Assembly: GCA_020628545.1 (NCBI GenBank)
Contig: JAHDEX010000035.1
Location: 1-41,596, forward strand
Direction of reading: 5' to 3'
DNA length: 41,596 nucleotides
Source of the DNA: Paracoccaceae bacterium
Lineage (GTDB): Bacteria > Pseudomonadota > Alphaproteobacteria > Rhodobacterales > Rhodobacteraceae
Shown here one piece after another: positions 1-7,937 of this stretch. Position 1 is the stretch's first letter. Each line of letters begins with the position of its first letter. Below the pieces are notes generated by a model, which did no database searches, was not told the origin of the DNA, and saw only the letters and a list, made by a program, of their open reading frames with translations. A program made the translations under genes and the position numbers.

Positions 1-74
1 AACCTTTCTTTCAGCAATATGTCACCCACTCCCACCTCCGTGAGCACACGTGACAAAACTGAAACGGAATCAAA

Positions 75-112
75 TGCAAAAAACACGCGTCTGGGCGGCC
101 CCAAACGCGTGT
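75..112 (-). terminator. Rho-independent terminator of dapA
   Basis: An 8-bp perfect inverted repeat (ACACGCGT at 83-90, ACGCGTGT at 105-112) encloses a 14-nt loop. Read on the minus strand it is followed at once by six T residues (78-83). It lies about 50 bp past the dapA stop codon in the correct orientation, so it very probably ends the dapA transcript. Confidence 0.8.
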
Positions 113-161
113 CCAAATCGATTCCTTTGCGTCGCAGGGGACGCGCTAACGCTAATCTTTG

Positions 162-1034
162 TTACACGGGCAGGCCTGCGTGCTGCATCGCCGCTTTGAT
201 TTTTGCTTTGGTCGCATCAGTCAGTTCAACCAACGGCAAACGGACGTCTGGTGCGCAGAGGCCAAGCAAGGACATCCCGTATTTGGCGCCAACCAGGCCG
301 GGCTCGGTGAAGATCGCCTGATGAAGCGGCATCAGCCGGTCCAAAAGTTCTAGAGCCTTGGTGTAGTCACCCGCCAAAGTCGCTTCTTGGAATTCTGCGC
401 AAAGTGCGGGTGCAACGTTTGCAGTGACCGAGATGCAGCCGATACCACCGTGGGCATTAAAGCCAAGCGCGGTTGCATCCTCTCCGGACAGTTGAACAAA
501 GTCGGTGCCACAGGTGATCCGCTGTTGCGGCACGCGGCTCAGATCGCCGGTCGCGTCCTTCACCCCGATGATCATGTCGTTCTTGGCGAGCGTGCCCATC
601 GTATCAGGCATGATATCAACCACCGACCGGCCCGGGATGTTATAAAGCACAAGTGGCAACCCACAGTCGGCTGCGGCTGTGAAGTGGGCGACAAGGCCCG
701 CCTGCGTCGGCTTGTTATAGTAGGGGCTGACGACAAGCGCTGCCGTGGCGCCAGCCTCTTTTGCAGCTTTTACCAGACGTACCGTTTCTGCCGTGCTGTT
801 TGATCCTGCACCGGCAATGACGGGAATACGGCCTGCGGCTTCCTCCACAACAATCGCCACGACTTCATCATGCTCCTTATGGCTCAACGTGGGGCTTTCG
901 CCCGTCGTGCCCACAGGGACCAGCCCGTGGCTGCCCTGATCGACATGCCAGTTTACCAATTTCTTGAGCGTCTCACGATCCACCTGGCCGTTCGAAAACG
1001 GCGTGACGAGCGCGGGAAGAGACCCTTTGATCAT
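162..1034 (-). CDS. dapA: 4-hydroxy-tetrahydrodipicolinate synthase
   Basis: DapA condenses pyruvate with aspartate-4-semialdehyde, the first committed step to diaminopimelate and lysine, in the cytosol. The 290-residue product has the normal family length and the TIM-barrel aldolase signatures: the GTTGES loop at residues 42-47, the YNIPGR motif (Tyr131, Arg136) and the Schiff-base Lys159 in GVKDATGD. The ATG start has an AAGGA Shine-Dalgarno (SD) sequence about 8 nt upstream. It is divergent from the lytic transglycosylase gene, so the 164-bp gap between them should hold both promoters. A strong terminator follows the gene. Diaminopimelate feeds peptidoglycan, so the neighbouring murein enzyme is functionally sensible, though this link is inference. 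Identity is near certain. Confidence 0.96.
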   Translation of the reverse strand: MIKGSLPALVTPFSNGQVDRETLKKLVNWHVDQGSHGLVPVGTTGESPTLSHKEHDEVVAIVVEEAAGRIPVIAGAGSNSTAETVRLVKAAKEAGATAALVVSPYYNKPTQAGLVAHFTAAADCGLPLVLYNIPGRSVVDIMPDTMGTLAKNDMIIGVKDATGDLSRVPQQRITCGTDFVQLSGEDATALGFNAHGGIGCISVTANVAPALCAEFQEATLAGDYTKALELLDRLMPLHQAIFTEPGLVGAKYGMSLLGLCAPDVRLPLVELTDATKAKIKAAMQHAGLPV

Positions 1035-1198
1035 GACGCAATTCCTTAGTCTGGCAGCCCTGTTGACATGTGTTGAGTCGGGCCGGTTGAAGTCGCGCGG
1101 ACCCTAGACAGCTTTCCGCCGAGGGACAAGTTGGCCATTGTCTTGCCCGTAAGCGTGCTTAGGTTAGCAGGGTCCACAGGCAGGGAGACCCTATCCTC

Positions 1199-3241
1199 AT
1201 GCGCAACGTGCTGAAATTGTTGGTGGCTTTGGCCATCGCCGGGCAGGTTGCGGCGCAAGAAAGCGACCCCGATCTGGTCAGTGCGATCAGGTTGGCAGAT
1301 CAGGGCGATTACCCAGCAGCCTATGAGCAGGTCGCGGCCGATGATTTGGTTGCCCAGAGCTTGCTGAAATGGTGGCAATTGCGCGCCGGTAGCGGCGCTT
1401 TTGCGGACTATCTGGCGTTCTTTGAATCCCACCCGGATTGGCCTGCGCGGAACCAACTGCGCGAGAAAGCCGAAGCCGCGATCCCCAAAGGCCATGACCC
1501 AATTGATGTGATCATCTTTTTTGCAAGCGATGCCCCACGCACCGGCGCTGGTGCAGTGCGACTGGCAGAGGCTTTAATGACCAGCGGTAAGCTGGACGCG
1601 GCGAATGAGGTGCTGATCACAGCATGGACCGACTTGCGGCTTACAGAAAATGGCCAGACGCTGATGTTGGAAAACTTCAGCGACATTCTCGCGAACCACC
1701 ATGTGGCGCGGGCTGATGCGCTCTTGTGGCGTTGGCGCACGAATGAGGCAGAGGCGATGCTGCCTCTTTTGGAGGAAGACGACGCAAAGCTCGTGACCGC
1801 AAGGATCGCCTACATTAACAATACAAACGTTTCTGAGGCTGTCGCGGCAGTTCCGCTGTCGCTGCAGGATGACCCGGGCCTGCGGTATGATCGTTACAGC
1901 TGGCTCGCCGGGCAGGGCAATCGCGGTCAGGCCGTTGCGATGCTGAAAGCGCAGTCAACATCGGTCGATGCGCTTGGCCAACCATTCCGTTGGTCAGGCT
2001 GGCGACGCGTCCTGGCTCGCTGGGAAATGCGCGAAGGACGCTATCAAAGTGCTTATGATCTTGCGAGCCAGCATTTCCTGACTGAAGGGAGTTCCTATGC
2101 TGACCTGGAATGGGTCGCAGGCTACGTGGCGTTTCGGTATCTCGATGACCCGGCATTGGCGCTCACCCACTTCCGCCGGGTTGCCGCGGCCGTTGATACG
2201 CCCATCTCGCTGGGCCGGGCCGGCTACTGGATGGGCCGCGCGCACGCCGCACTTGGCGATCCGGCTGCAGCCGCCGCGGCGTTCGCCATGGGCGCCAAGC
2301 ATCAGACAAGTTTTTATGGCCTCTTGGCAGCCGAGCAACTTGGAATGCGTCTTGATCCATCGCTGACCGGAGAAGCGGACATCACAGACTGGGCCGACAG
2401 TGACGTGCTGGAAAACCCGCTTGTGATATCGGCGCTGGCCCTGCTGGACGCGGGTGAGCGCGGGGCTGCAACCCTGTTCTTTTCGGAGCTCGGCCGTACG
2501 CTTGATGCGGCCGACACTGGGCGGCTTGCGCAACTGATGGTCGATCTGGATGACCCCTACTATGCTGTCCTGCTGGGAAAAGCGGCTGTGCAGCGCGGCA
2601 TCGTCGTCCCATCGGCGTATTTTCCATTGCATGACCTTGCCGCGATGGAGCTGCCCGCTGATCCGGAATTATCGCTCTCGATTGCGCGCCGGGAAAGCGA
2701 GTTCAACTTCCGCGCAGGGAGCCCTGTTGGCGCGCTAGGATTGATGCAGTTGATGCCTGCGACGGCTGAGGAAGTGGCCGGGTTTCTTGATCTGCCGTAC
2801 TCGCGCCAGCGCCTGACGAGTGATTGGCAATACAACGCGCAACTGGGCGCGAAATATTTGTCGGTGCTGGAAGACGAGTTTGGGCCGTCTCCCGTGCAGA
2901 TCGCAGCTGGTTATAATGCAGGCCCCAGTCGGCCAAAGCGGTGGATGGAGGAATTCGGGGATCCGCGTTTGGGAGAAATGGATGTGGTCGATTGGATCGA
3001 GCACATCCCGTTTCGCGAAACCCGCAACTACGTCATGCGCGTGACGGAATCGATACCTGTCTATCGCGCGCGTCTGACAGGCCAAACCGGAACGGTGGCA
3101 TTCACGCCTCTGCTGCTTGGGGAAAAACCGCTGAATCGCCCGGCACTACGCCCCTCCGCCTTTCCGCCGCCACCCCCACCGGACGTGGCCGATGATGTTG
3201 AAGAGACATTGTCGCGTCCCGTGGCCCGACCGGGCAATTAG
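1199..3241 (+). CDS. Soluble lytic murein transglycosylase (Slt-like)
   Basis: A periplasmic enzyme that cleaves the MurNAc-GlcNAc bond of peptidoglycan with formation of 1,6-anhydroMurNAc. The 680-residue protein begins with a signal peptide (about residues 1-19, hydrophobic core then AAQES). A long alpha-helical, TPR-like region follows (about 30-480), as in the Slt70 superhelical ring. A C-terminal SLT catalytic domain spans about 485-640. In this domain the general acid is Glu499 in ARRESEF, followed by the GALGLMQLMP and AGYNAG motifs, the classical Slt signatures. The C-terminus is proline-rich (FPPPPPPD). The start was chosen at the ATG preceding the signal peptide. Divergent from dapA; a hairpin and a family A repeat follow its stop. 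Confidence 0.93.
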   Translation: MRNVLKLLVALAIAGQVAAQESDPDLVSAIRLADQGDYPAAYEQVAADDLVAQSLLKWWQLRAGSGAFADYLAFFESHPDWPARNQLREKAEAAIPKGHDPIDVIIFFASDAPRTGAGAVRLAEALMTSGKLDAANEVLITAWTDLRLTENGQTLMLENFSDILANHHVARADALLWRWRTNEAEAMLPLLEEDDAKLVTARIAYINNTNVSEAVAAVPLSLQDDPGLRYDRYSWLAGQGNRGQAVAMLKAQSTSVDALGQPFRWSGWRRVLARWEMREGRYQSAYDLASQHFLTEGSSYADLEWVAGYVAFRYLDDPALALTHFRRVAAAVDTPISLGRAGYWMGRAHAALGDPAAAAAAFAMGAKHQTSFYGLLAAEQLGMRLDPSLTGEADITDWADSDVLENPLVISALALLDAGERGAATLFFSELGRTLDAADTGRLAQLMVDLDDPYYAVLLGKAAVQRGIVVPSAYFPLHDLAAMELPADPELSLSIARRESEFNFRAGSPVGALGLMQLMPATAEEVAGFLDLPYSRQRLTSDWQYNAQLGAKYLSVLEDEFGPSPVQIAAGYNAGPSRPKRWMEEFGDPRLGEMDVVDWIEHIPFRETRNYVMRVTESIPVYRARLTGQTGTVAFTPLLLGEKPLNRPALRPSAFPPPPPPDVADDVEETLSRPVARPGN

Positions 3242-3254
3242 GCTGGTGTGATCC

Positions 3255-3290
3255 GAATGAGCGCCCGTACCGGGCGCGCGACATATTTGG
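3255..3290 (+). repeat. Family A element copy 1, upstream hairpin
   Basis: A 7-bp perfect hairpin (GCGCCCG / CGGGCGC, loop TAC, 3261-3277) begins 20 nt past the transglycosylase stop, in the context CCGAATGAGCGC...GCGACATATTTGG. Near-identical context surrounds hairpins at 9591-9634 and 15705-15738. It could act as a terminator of the upstream gene, but the T-tract is poor (ATATTTGG). Confidence 0.65.
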
Positions 3291-3327
3291 TTTGGTCACG
3301 CCATTGGTGCGTCTGTGGCGATTAGGG

Positions 3328-3364
3328 GACGCCTTCGGCGGGAAGGTATTTTTGGCAAGAAGAA
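3328..3364 (+). repeat. Family A element copy 1, conserved-tail hairpin
   Basis: Hairpin CCTTC-GGCGG-GAAGG (3332-3346) followed directly by TATTTTTGGCAAGAAGAA (3347-3364). The same tail follows hairpins CCTCC-GGC-GGAGG (9657-9669) and CCTGC-GGC-GCAGG (15798-15810). The third to fifth stem bases co-vary between copies. This copy lies between two convergent genes, where a hairpin plus T-rich tail could terminate the plus-strand transcript. Confidence 0.75.
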
Positions 3365-3376
3365 AACAAGGTCGCA

Positions 3377-4243
3377 CTATGCTTTGCGCCGCGCACGCCA
3401 TAACGTGAAGAGGCCTGATGCAATCACGAGACCCGCGCCCAAAGCGACGTTCCATTCCAGCGTTTCACCAAAAATCGTAAGGCCGATGAGGCTCGCAAAG
3501 ACCAGTTGCAGATAGGCGAACGGCTGAACAGCGCTGGCTTCTGCGACTTCGTAACACCGGATCAGCAGGTAATGTCCCAACGCGCCGGTGACACAAAGTG
3601 CGGCCATCCAGGCCCTATCAGGCGGGGTCATCGGTTCCCACGACCAGATGCCGATCGCTGTCATCATCGCGGCACCTGTCACACCGGTCCAGAAGAAGCT
3701 CGTCGCGGCGGTATCTTTGCGGGCTGCGTAGCGCGTGAGAAGACCGTAGAGCGCAAAAAGCGTCGCGGACAATAGAGGAATGAGCGCCGCTGGGCTGAAG
3801 ACAGTGATGCCGGGCTGCAGGATGATGAGAACGCCGACAAAGCCGATGCCAATGGCGATCCAACGCCGCCAACCAACACTCTCGCCCAGGATCGGGCCGG
3901 AAAGGGCGGCGACGAGAAGTGGGTAACAGGCAAAAATGGCGTGGGCTTCGACAAGACCGAGTAAGACAAAGCCCAACACCATCACGCAGATTTCGGCGCC
4001 GAGCAGCAGGCCGCGTGTGATCTGCAGCACAGGTTGCTCGGTAGCCGCCGCCGCGCGGACCGAACCGGATTGGCGCGTGGCAATTGCAATCACAAAGGCG
4101 GCGAAGAACCAGTAGCGGATCATCACCACCATCAGCACGTTGTATTCTCCTGCCAGATGGCGCGAGATGCCATCCTGGACGGCAAAGACCAATGTCGTGC
4201 CGATCATGAAAAGGATGCCGAGGCGGGTGTTGAAGCTTTGCAT
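3377..4243 (-). CDS. EamA/DMT-family inner-membrane transporter
   Basis: A 288-residue polytopic protein of the drug/metabolite transporter superfamily, with about ten predicted transmembrane helices made of two EamA repeats (roughly residues 8-140 and 150-285). The second repeat starts near the segment rich in ALIPLLSATLFALYG. The substrate cannot be told from sequence; family members export amino acids, nucleotides or S-adenosylmethionine-like compounds. Its ATG directly abuts the TAG stop of mnmD on the same strand, so the two are almost certainly co-transcribed and translationally coupled. The start is fixed by that junction and by the first helix (LGILFMIGTTLVF). Confidence 0.88.
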   Translation of the reverse strand: MQSFNTRLGILFMIGTTLVFAVQDGISRHLAGEYNVLMVVMIRYWFFAAFVIAIATRQSGSVRAAAATEQPVLQITRGLLLGAEICVMVLGFVLLGLVEAHAIFACYPLLVAALSGPILGESVGWRRWIAIGIGFVGVLIILQPGITVFSPAALIPLLSATLFALYGLLTRYAARKDTAATSFFWTGVTGAAMMTAIGIWSWEPMTPPDRAWMAALCVTGALGHYLLIRCYEVAEASAVQPFAYLQLVFASLIGLTIFGETLEWNVALGAGLVIASGLFTLWRARRKA

Positions 4244-4933
4244 CTATGGGGCCAAAACGCCGCGCGTCATATGGCGTTTGCGTCCAAAGCCGGGGGAGCG
4301 CGTGATGACGAAACCTGCCGTCTCCAGCGCACGGCGCACGTGTCCCGCGGCAGTGTAAGTCGCAAGCGTGCCGTGTGGGTTGGTGTGATCGGCGACGGCT
4401 TGCATCAGTGCAGGTTCCCACATGTCGGGGTTCTTGACGGGCGAGAAGCCATCGAGAAACCAGATATCAGCTTTGTCCCGCCACGCAGGCAGTGTGACGC
4501 GAGCGTCGCCCCTGATGATCTCAAGTGTGATCTTGTCATCGACGCGCGCGGGTCCAGTCGTTGCGTCATCCCAAACCGCCAAAAGACGAGGCGCAACGGC
4601 GGCAACCTCCGGAAAAGCGCGCAGCGCTGTTTCGGCTTGCGCGCGGGTGAGCGGGAAGTTTTCGAAGCTGGTGAATGTTACGGGTTTTGCAAAGCCGGCG
4701 GCATGCCATGCCACGATGGTAGCCAGAAAATTTAATCCCGTGCCAAAGCCCAGTTCCGCGATATGCAATGGCTGTGCAAACCGTGCGGGAAGATCATTGC
4801 CCGCAAGAAAGACGTGGTTCGTTTCTGCCAGTCCATTATCGAGCGAATAATAAGGATCGTCGAACCGGGTTGAAATCGGGACGTCGCCAGCCGATGTCGT
4901 GCGCCACGTCAGGTCTGTGATCTGGTTGCTCAT
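4244..4933 (-). CDS. mnmD: tRNA U34 mnm5s2U methyltransferase (MnmD-like)
   Basis: Predicted to use S-adenosylmethionine for the last methylation of 5-aminomethyl-2-thiouridine at tRNA position 34, the job of the N-terminal half of E. coli MnmC. The 229-residue product has the N-terminal ISTRFDDPYYSLDNGLAE block, the SAM-binding ELGFGTGLNF motif at about residues 60-69 and a DGFSP motif (WFLDGFSPVKNP), all characteristic of MnmC N-domains. An upstream in-frame ATG at 4963 is less likely because the product would then gain a stretch lacking family similarity. The divergent neighbour 48 bp away is an FAD oxidoreductase resembling the other half of MnmC. The eamA-like transporter is coupled downstream. 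Confidence 0.87.
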   Translation of the reverse strand: MSNQITDLTWRTTSAGDVPISTRFDDPYYSLDNGLAETNHVFLAGNDLPARFAQPLHIAELGFGTGLNFLATIVAWHAAGFAKPVTFTSFENFPLTRAQAETALRAFPEVAAVAPRLLAVWDDATTGPARVDDKITLEIIRGDARVTLPAWRDKADIWFLDGFSPVKNPDMWEPALMQAVADHTNPHGTLATYTAAGHVRRALETAGFVITRSPGFGRKRHMTRGVLAP

Positions 4934-4981
4934 GCGGATTTGCCCTAAGTGCTGGGCAGACACTGGAAGGATGTGGGCAAA

Positions 4982-6022
4982 ATGACAATCGCGGATGTGA
5001 CGGTGATGGGCGCAGGCGTAATTGGCCTGTCAGTGGCCTTTGCCTGTGCGCGCCGCGGAGCGCAAGTTCAGGTGATTGACCCGGATGGTGTCGCCGGTGG
5101 CGCGAGCGGGGGGATCGTCGGTGCTTTGGCCCCGCATGTGCCTGAGAATTGGAATGCCAAGAAGGCGTTTCAGCTCGAAAGCCTGCTGATGGCGGACGCG
5201 TTTTGGCGCGATGTGGCGACATTGAGTGGTATGGCGACGGGCTATCTCCGCTCAGGCCGTTTGCAGCCTCTGGCGGACGCGGCCGCTGTGAGTCTGGCGC
5301 GAGCGCGGGAACAAACGGCACGTGAGCTTTGGAAGGGGCAGGCCACGTGGGAGCTTATCCCTGTCGAAGATGCCGGCCCTTGGGCGCCACCTAGCGAGAC
5401 CGGTCTCTTGGTCAGGGATACTTTGTCGGCGTTGGTTCATCCTCGTGATGCGACCCGGGCTCTGGCGGGGGCGGTTGTGGCATTGGGAGGACAGATTGAA
5501 GCGCGCGCTAAGCCGCAAGGCTCTGTCGTCTGGGCAACTGGATGGCGCGGGTTGCTGGAGATGAACGCGCAGCACAATCGTCAGGTTGGCACAGGCGTGA
5601 AGGGACAGGCGCTTTTGCTGGATTTCGCGCAATCGGGTGGCCCACAGATCTTTGCGGATACCTTACATTTCGTCCCGCATCACGATGGAACTCTGGCAAT
5701 TGGATCAACGTCGGAGCGCGAGTTTGAGGCGCCGGACACGGTTGATGAACAGCTTGACGCTTTGCACGATCGTGCAGTCGCCGCCATGCCGATGCTCCGC
5801 CATGCGCCCGTTGTGGCACGTTGGGCCGGGGTACGGCCGCGGGCGCGCAGCCGGGCGCCAATGCTCGGGCGGCATCCGTTTCAAGAGGGTACATTCGTTG
5901 CAAATGGCGGCTTCAAGATTGGCTTTGGCATGGCGCCCAAGGTAGGGGAGGTGATGGCTGACCTGATCCTCGAAGGGAAAGAAACGATCCCTGAGGCGTT
6001 CCTTCCGGACGCCAGTCTTTAG
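4982..6022 (+). CDS. DadA-like FAD oxidoreductase, candidate MnmC oxidase half
   Basis: A 346-residue FAD-dependent amine oxidase of the DAO/DadA fold. The N-terminal dinucleotide-binding motif GAGVIGL (about residues 9-15) is followed by an acidic residue closing the Rossmann unit (VQVIDPDG). A second conserved block near the C-terminus (GVRPRARSRAP, then NGGFKIGFGMAP) fits the FAD-binding C-terminal region. In E. coli the MnmC C-domain removes the carboxymethyl group of cmnm5s2U. Here the gene stands divergent and 48 bp from mnmD, so it is probably the stand-alone equivalent, but a generic D-amino-acid or glycine oxidase cannot be excluded. The start at MTIAD was preferred to one 33 nt upstream because homology begins there. 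Confidence 0.8.
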   Translation: MTIADVTVMGAGVIGLSVAFACARRGAQVQVIDPDGVAGGASGGIVGALAPHVPENWNAKKAFQLESLLMADAFWRDVATLSGMATGYLRSGRLQPLADAAAVSLARAREQTARELWKGQATWELIPVEDAGPWAPPSETGLLVRDTLSALVHPRDATRALAGAVVALGGQIEARAKPQGSVVWATGWRGLLEMNAQHNRQVGTGVKGQALLLDFAQSGGPQIFADTLHFVPHHDGTLAIGSTSEREFEAPDTVDEQLDALHDRAVAAMPMLRHAPVVARWAGVRPRARSRAPMLGRHPFQEGTFVANGGFKIGFGMAPKVGEVMADLILEGKETIPEAFLPDASL

Positions 6023-6070
6023 ATTGCGACGGAACAACCCTCTGAGGCATGCGGTGTTGGAATTCAGCGG

Positions 6071-6862
6071 CTACGAAATTTGACCGCTCGTGCATAAGCG
6101 CCCATCTGCGGCTTTGACCCAAAACATCTGATCTTGTGCGCAGAGCGTGGCCTTTTCCGACACCATAAGCGGAGACGCACCGCGATACTGAAACGTCGTC
6201 ATGGTCGGGTGTAACCGCGTGGCCATCTGGATCATCAGATGTGCGAGAAGCGGACCGTGCACGACCAATCCGTCATAGCCTTCGACATCGCAGGCGTAAT
6301 CCGCGTCATAATGGATACGGTGACCATTGAATGTGAGCGCGGAATAGCGAAATAGCTGTGTTGGCGTGAACGCGAGTGCTTGCGTCTCAGTCGCGACTGT
6401 TGGGGCTGTTTGTGCCTCTGCAGCCGGAGCATCCGGGGGGCGATAGACCAATTCCTGCCATTCGGTGATGGCGAGTGCATGGCGCTGCTTGATATCGTGC
6501 CGGACACGGACGAAGGCCAGCGCACCGGTCCGCCCTTGCTTGCGGGTGACGGCCTCGACCCGGCTGACTTTCTCGGCCTTGATGCCAGCGCGCAAAGGTT
6601 GATGTTGCACAATCTTGCCTGCCGCCCACATGCGGCGGGACGTTCCCATGTCTGGAATGAATGTTCCGGTCGCCGGGTGGCCATCCTCGCCAAGTGCAGT
6701 GGGCAGTTGCGGGTCCCAAAAGTAGATCTGATGGGCAAAGAGGGGGAGCGGATCGCCACTTTCGATGTTCGGAGTCTCACCAAGTGTCGCCTGGAGCGCC
6801 CGGGCACGGGCCGGGTCCATGATGTCGACGATGGATTGTGTTGCGGTGTCCTGCCCTGTCAT
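6071..6862 (-). CDS. MaoC/HotDog-fold hydratase (FAS1-like dehydratase family)
   Basis: A 263-residue double-HotDog protein. The N-terminal half (about 1-140) resembles the FAS1-like dehydratase N-domain. The C-terminal half carries the catalytic hydratase signature FNGHRIHYD (about residues 186-194), followed by VEGYDGLVVHGPLLAHLM, typical of HTD2/mesaconyl-C4-CoA hydratase relatives. The likely role is reversible hydration of an enoyl-CoA or 3-methylfumaryl-CoA-type substrate; the exact substrate is unknown. The ATG at 6862 was chosen because the upstream ORF extension (to 7006) overlaps the oppositely transcribed VOC gene and lacks family similarity. The two genes start only 36 bp apart, so the promoters overlap the coding sequence of the partner. 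Confidence 0.8.
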   Translation of the reverse strand: MTGQDTATQSIVDIMDPARARALQATLGETPNIESGDPLPLFAHQIYFWDPQLPTALGEDGHPATGTFIPDMGTSRRMWAAGKIVQHQPLRAGIKAEKVSRVEAVTRKQGRTGALAFVRVRHDIKQRHALAITEWQELVYRPPDAPAAEAQTAPTVATETQALAFTPTQLFRYSALTFNGHRIHYDADYACDVEGYDGLVVHGPLLAHLMIQMATRLHPTMTTFQYRGASPLMVSEKATLCAQDQMFWVKAADGRLCTSGQIS

Positions 6863-6898
6863 AGTTGGTTGCGTAGCGTGAATGAGAGGGAGGCGCAA

Positions 6899-7294
6899 AT
6901 GCCGGCGGTGAATGGGCTTGACCACCTGGTGCTGACGGTCGCGGACATAGATCGCACCATCGCATTCTACCGTGATGGATTGGGAATACGGGCCGAGCAG
7001 TTTCAACCTGCCGATGGCTCAACCCGATGGGCGCTGACTTTTGGCATTCAAAAGATCAATTTGCATGTCGCGGAAGCACCATTCTCGCCCTACGCGGTGG
7101 CACCGACGCCAGGTAGCGCTGATTTGTGCTTTCTGTCAGGTGACCCGCTTGATGAATGGCAGGCGCATTTTCAGGCCTCCGGTATAACCGTTGTGGAAGG
7201 GCCGGTTGGGCGCACCGGTGCAACAGGCCCCATCACGTCACTTTATGTGCGCGATCCCGACGGTAACTTGATCGAGATCAGCAACAGGGCCTAG
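6899..7294 (+). CDS. VOC-family protein (glyoxalase/fosfomycin-resistance fold)
   Basis: A 131-residue single-chain vicinal oxygen chelate protein with two beta-alpha-beta-beta-beta modules. The signature begins with GLDHLVLTVADIDRTIAFY near the N-terminus (metal His), continues with KINLHVAE mid-chain and ends with DPDGNLIEISN (metal Glu). Such proteins act as metal-dependent lyases, dioxygenases or resistance proteins; the substrate is unknown. The start is fixed by a GGGAGG SD sequence 7 nt before the ATG. It is divergent from the HotDog hydratase and convergent with the FMN reductase: the two stop codons share the 4-bp palindrome CTAG at 7291-7294. Confidence 0.87.
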   Translation: MPAVNGLDHLVLTVADIDRTIAFYRDGLGIRAEQFQPADGSTRWALTFGIQKINLHVAEAPFSPYAVAPTPGSADLCFLSGDPLDEWQAHFQASGITVVEGPVGRTGATGPITSLYVRDPDGNLIEISNRA

Positions 7295-7821
7295 GTCAGG
7301 GCTTTCAGTTCGTCCATCAATTCGGTCAGCGCCCCAACATACCGTTCATTTGTCAGATTGCCGTTTTCGTCGAAGGCACTGCCACTTGCCGCGATCAGAA
7401 CTTCGGGCCCTTGGAGAAGTCTCGGACGAAAGGCCATCAAGGCAAGCCGCAAGGAAAATTGCGCGCGTTCACCACCCGCGCGGCCCGCAGCGGCAGACAT
7501 GATCGCAACGGGTTTATCTTTCCACGGTCCGCCCTTTGTGCGGCTGACCCAATCGAGCGCGTTCTTCAAAACGCCGGACATCGCTTTGTTGTACTCAGGT
7601 GTTGAAATGATGACTGCGTCGGCTTCGGCGATCTGATCCGCAAGCGTTTGGACGATAGGCGGGATACCCTCAGCCTCTTCGAGATCTCCGTCGTAGAGTG
7701 GGAAGCGCAAATCACCTTCGACAAATGTGTCCGGCGCGAAAATCCGTGCCGCCTGACGGATCAGTTTGGTGTTGGTGCTGTCTTTGCGCAACGCGCCAGA
7801 AATCCCCAGCAATGTGGTCAT
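7291..7821 (-). CDS. NADPH-dependent FMN reductase
   Basis: A 176-residue flavodoxin-like flavoprotein of the NADPH-dependent FMN reductase family (chromate/azoreductase ChrR-YieF relatives). The phosphate-binding loop GISGALRKDSTNTKL lies at about residues 5-19 and the flavin-contacting STPEYNKAMSGVLKNALDW is mid-chain. It probably reduces quinones, metals or free flavin in the cytosol; the physiological substrate is not evident. The start at MTTLLG was chosen over one 33 nt upstream because the fold begins at the first beta strand. It is divergent from the ThDP enzyme, 116 bp between starts. Confidence 0.87.
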   Translation of the reverse strand: MTTLLGISGALRKDSTNTKLIRQAARIFAPDTFVEGDLRFPLYDGDLEEAEGIPPIVQTLADQIAEADAVIISTPEYNKAMSGVLKNALDWVSRTKGGPWKDKPVAIMSAAAGRAGGERAQFSLRLALMAFRPRLLQGPEVLIAASGSAFDENGNLTNERYVGALTELMDELKALT

Positions 7822-7937
7822 GGAAGATAGTCCTTTCTTAAGCTTGCCTGCCATGTAGAGCCAAGATGCACAGACACAAGCCGCTTGAGGCTTTCGGCGG
7901 CCTCAATCAGAGTGTGGCGAAACACGGGAGAGATGAG

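Noticed and set aside
1063..1091. TTGACA hexamer between dapA and the transglycosylase as a promoter
   Set aside because: The -35 is good but no acceptable -10 lies 16-18 bases downstream, so I did not list it as a feature.
4034..4735. 233-codon plus-strand ORF
   Set aside because: Antisense to the EamA transporter and mnmD; no recognisable product.
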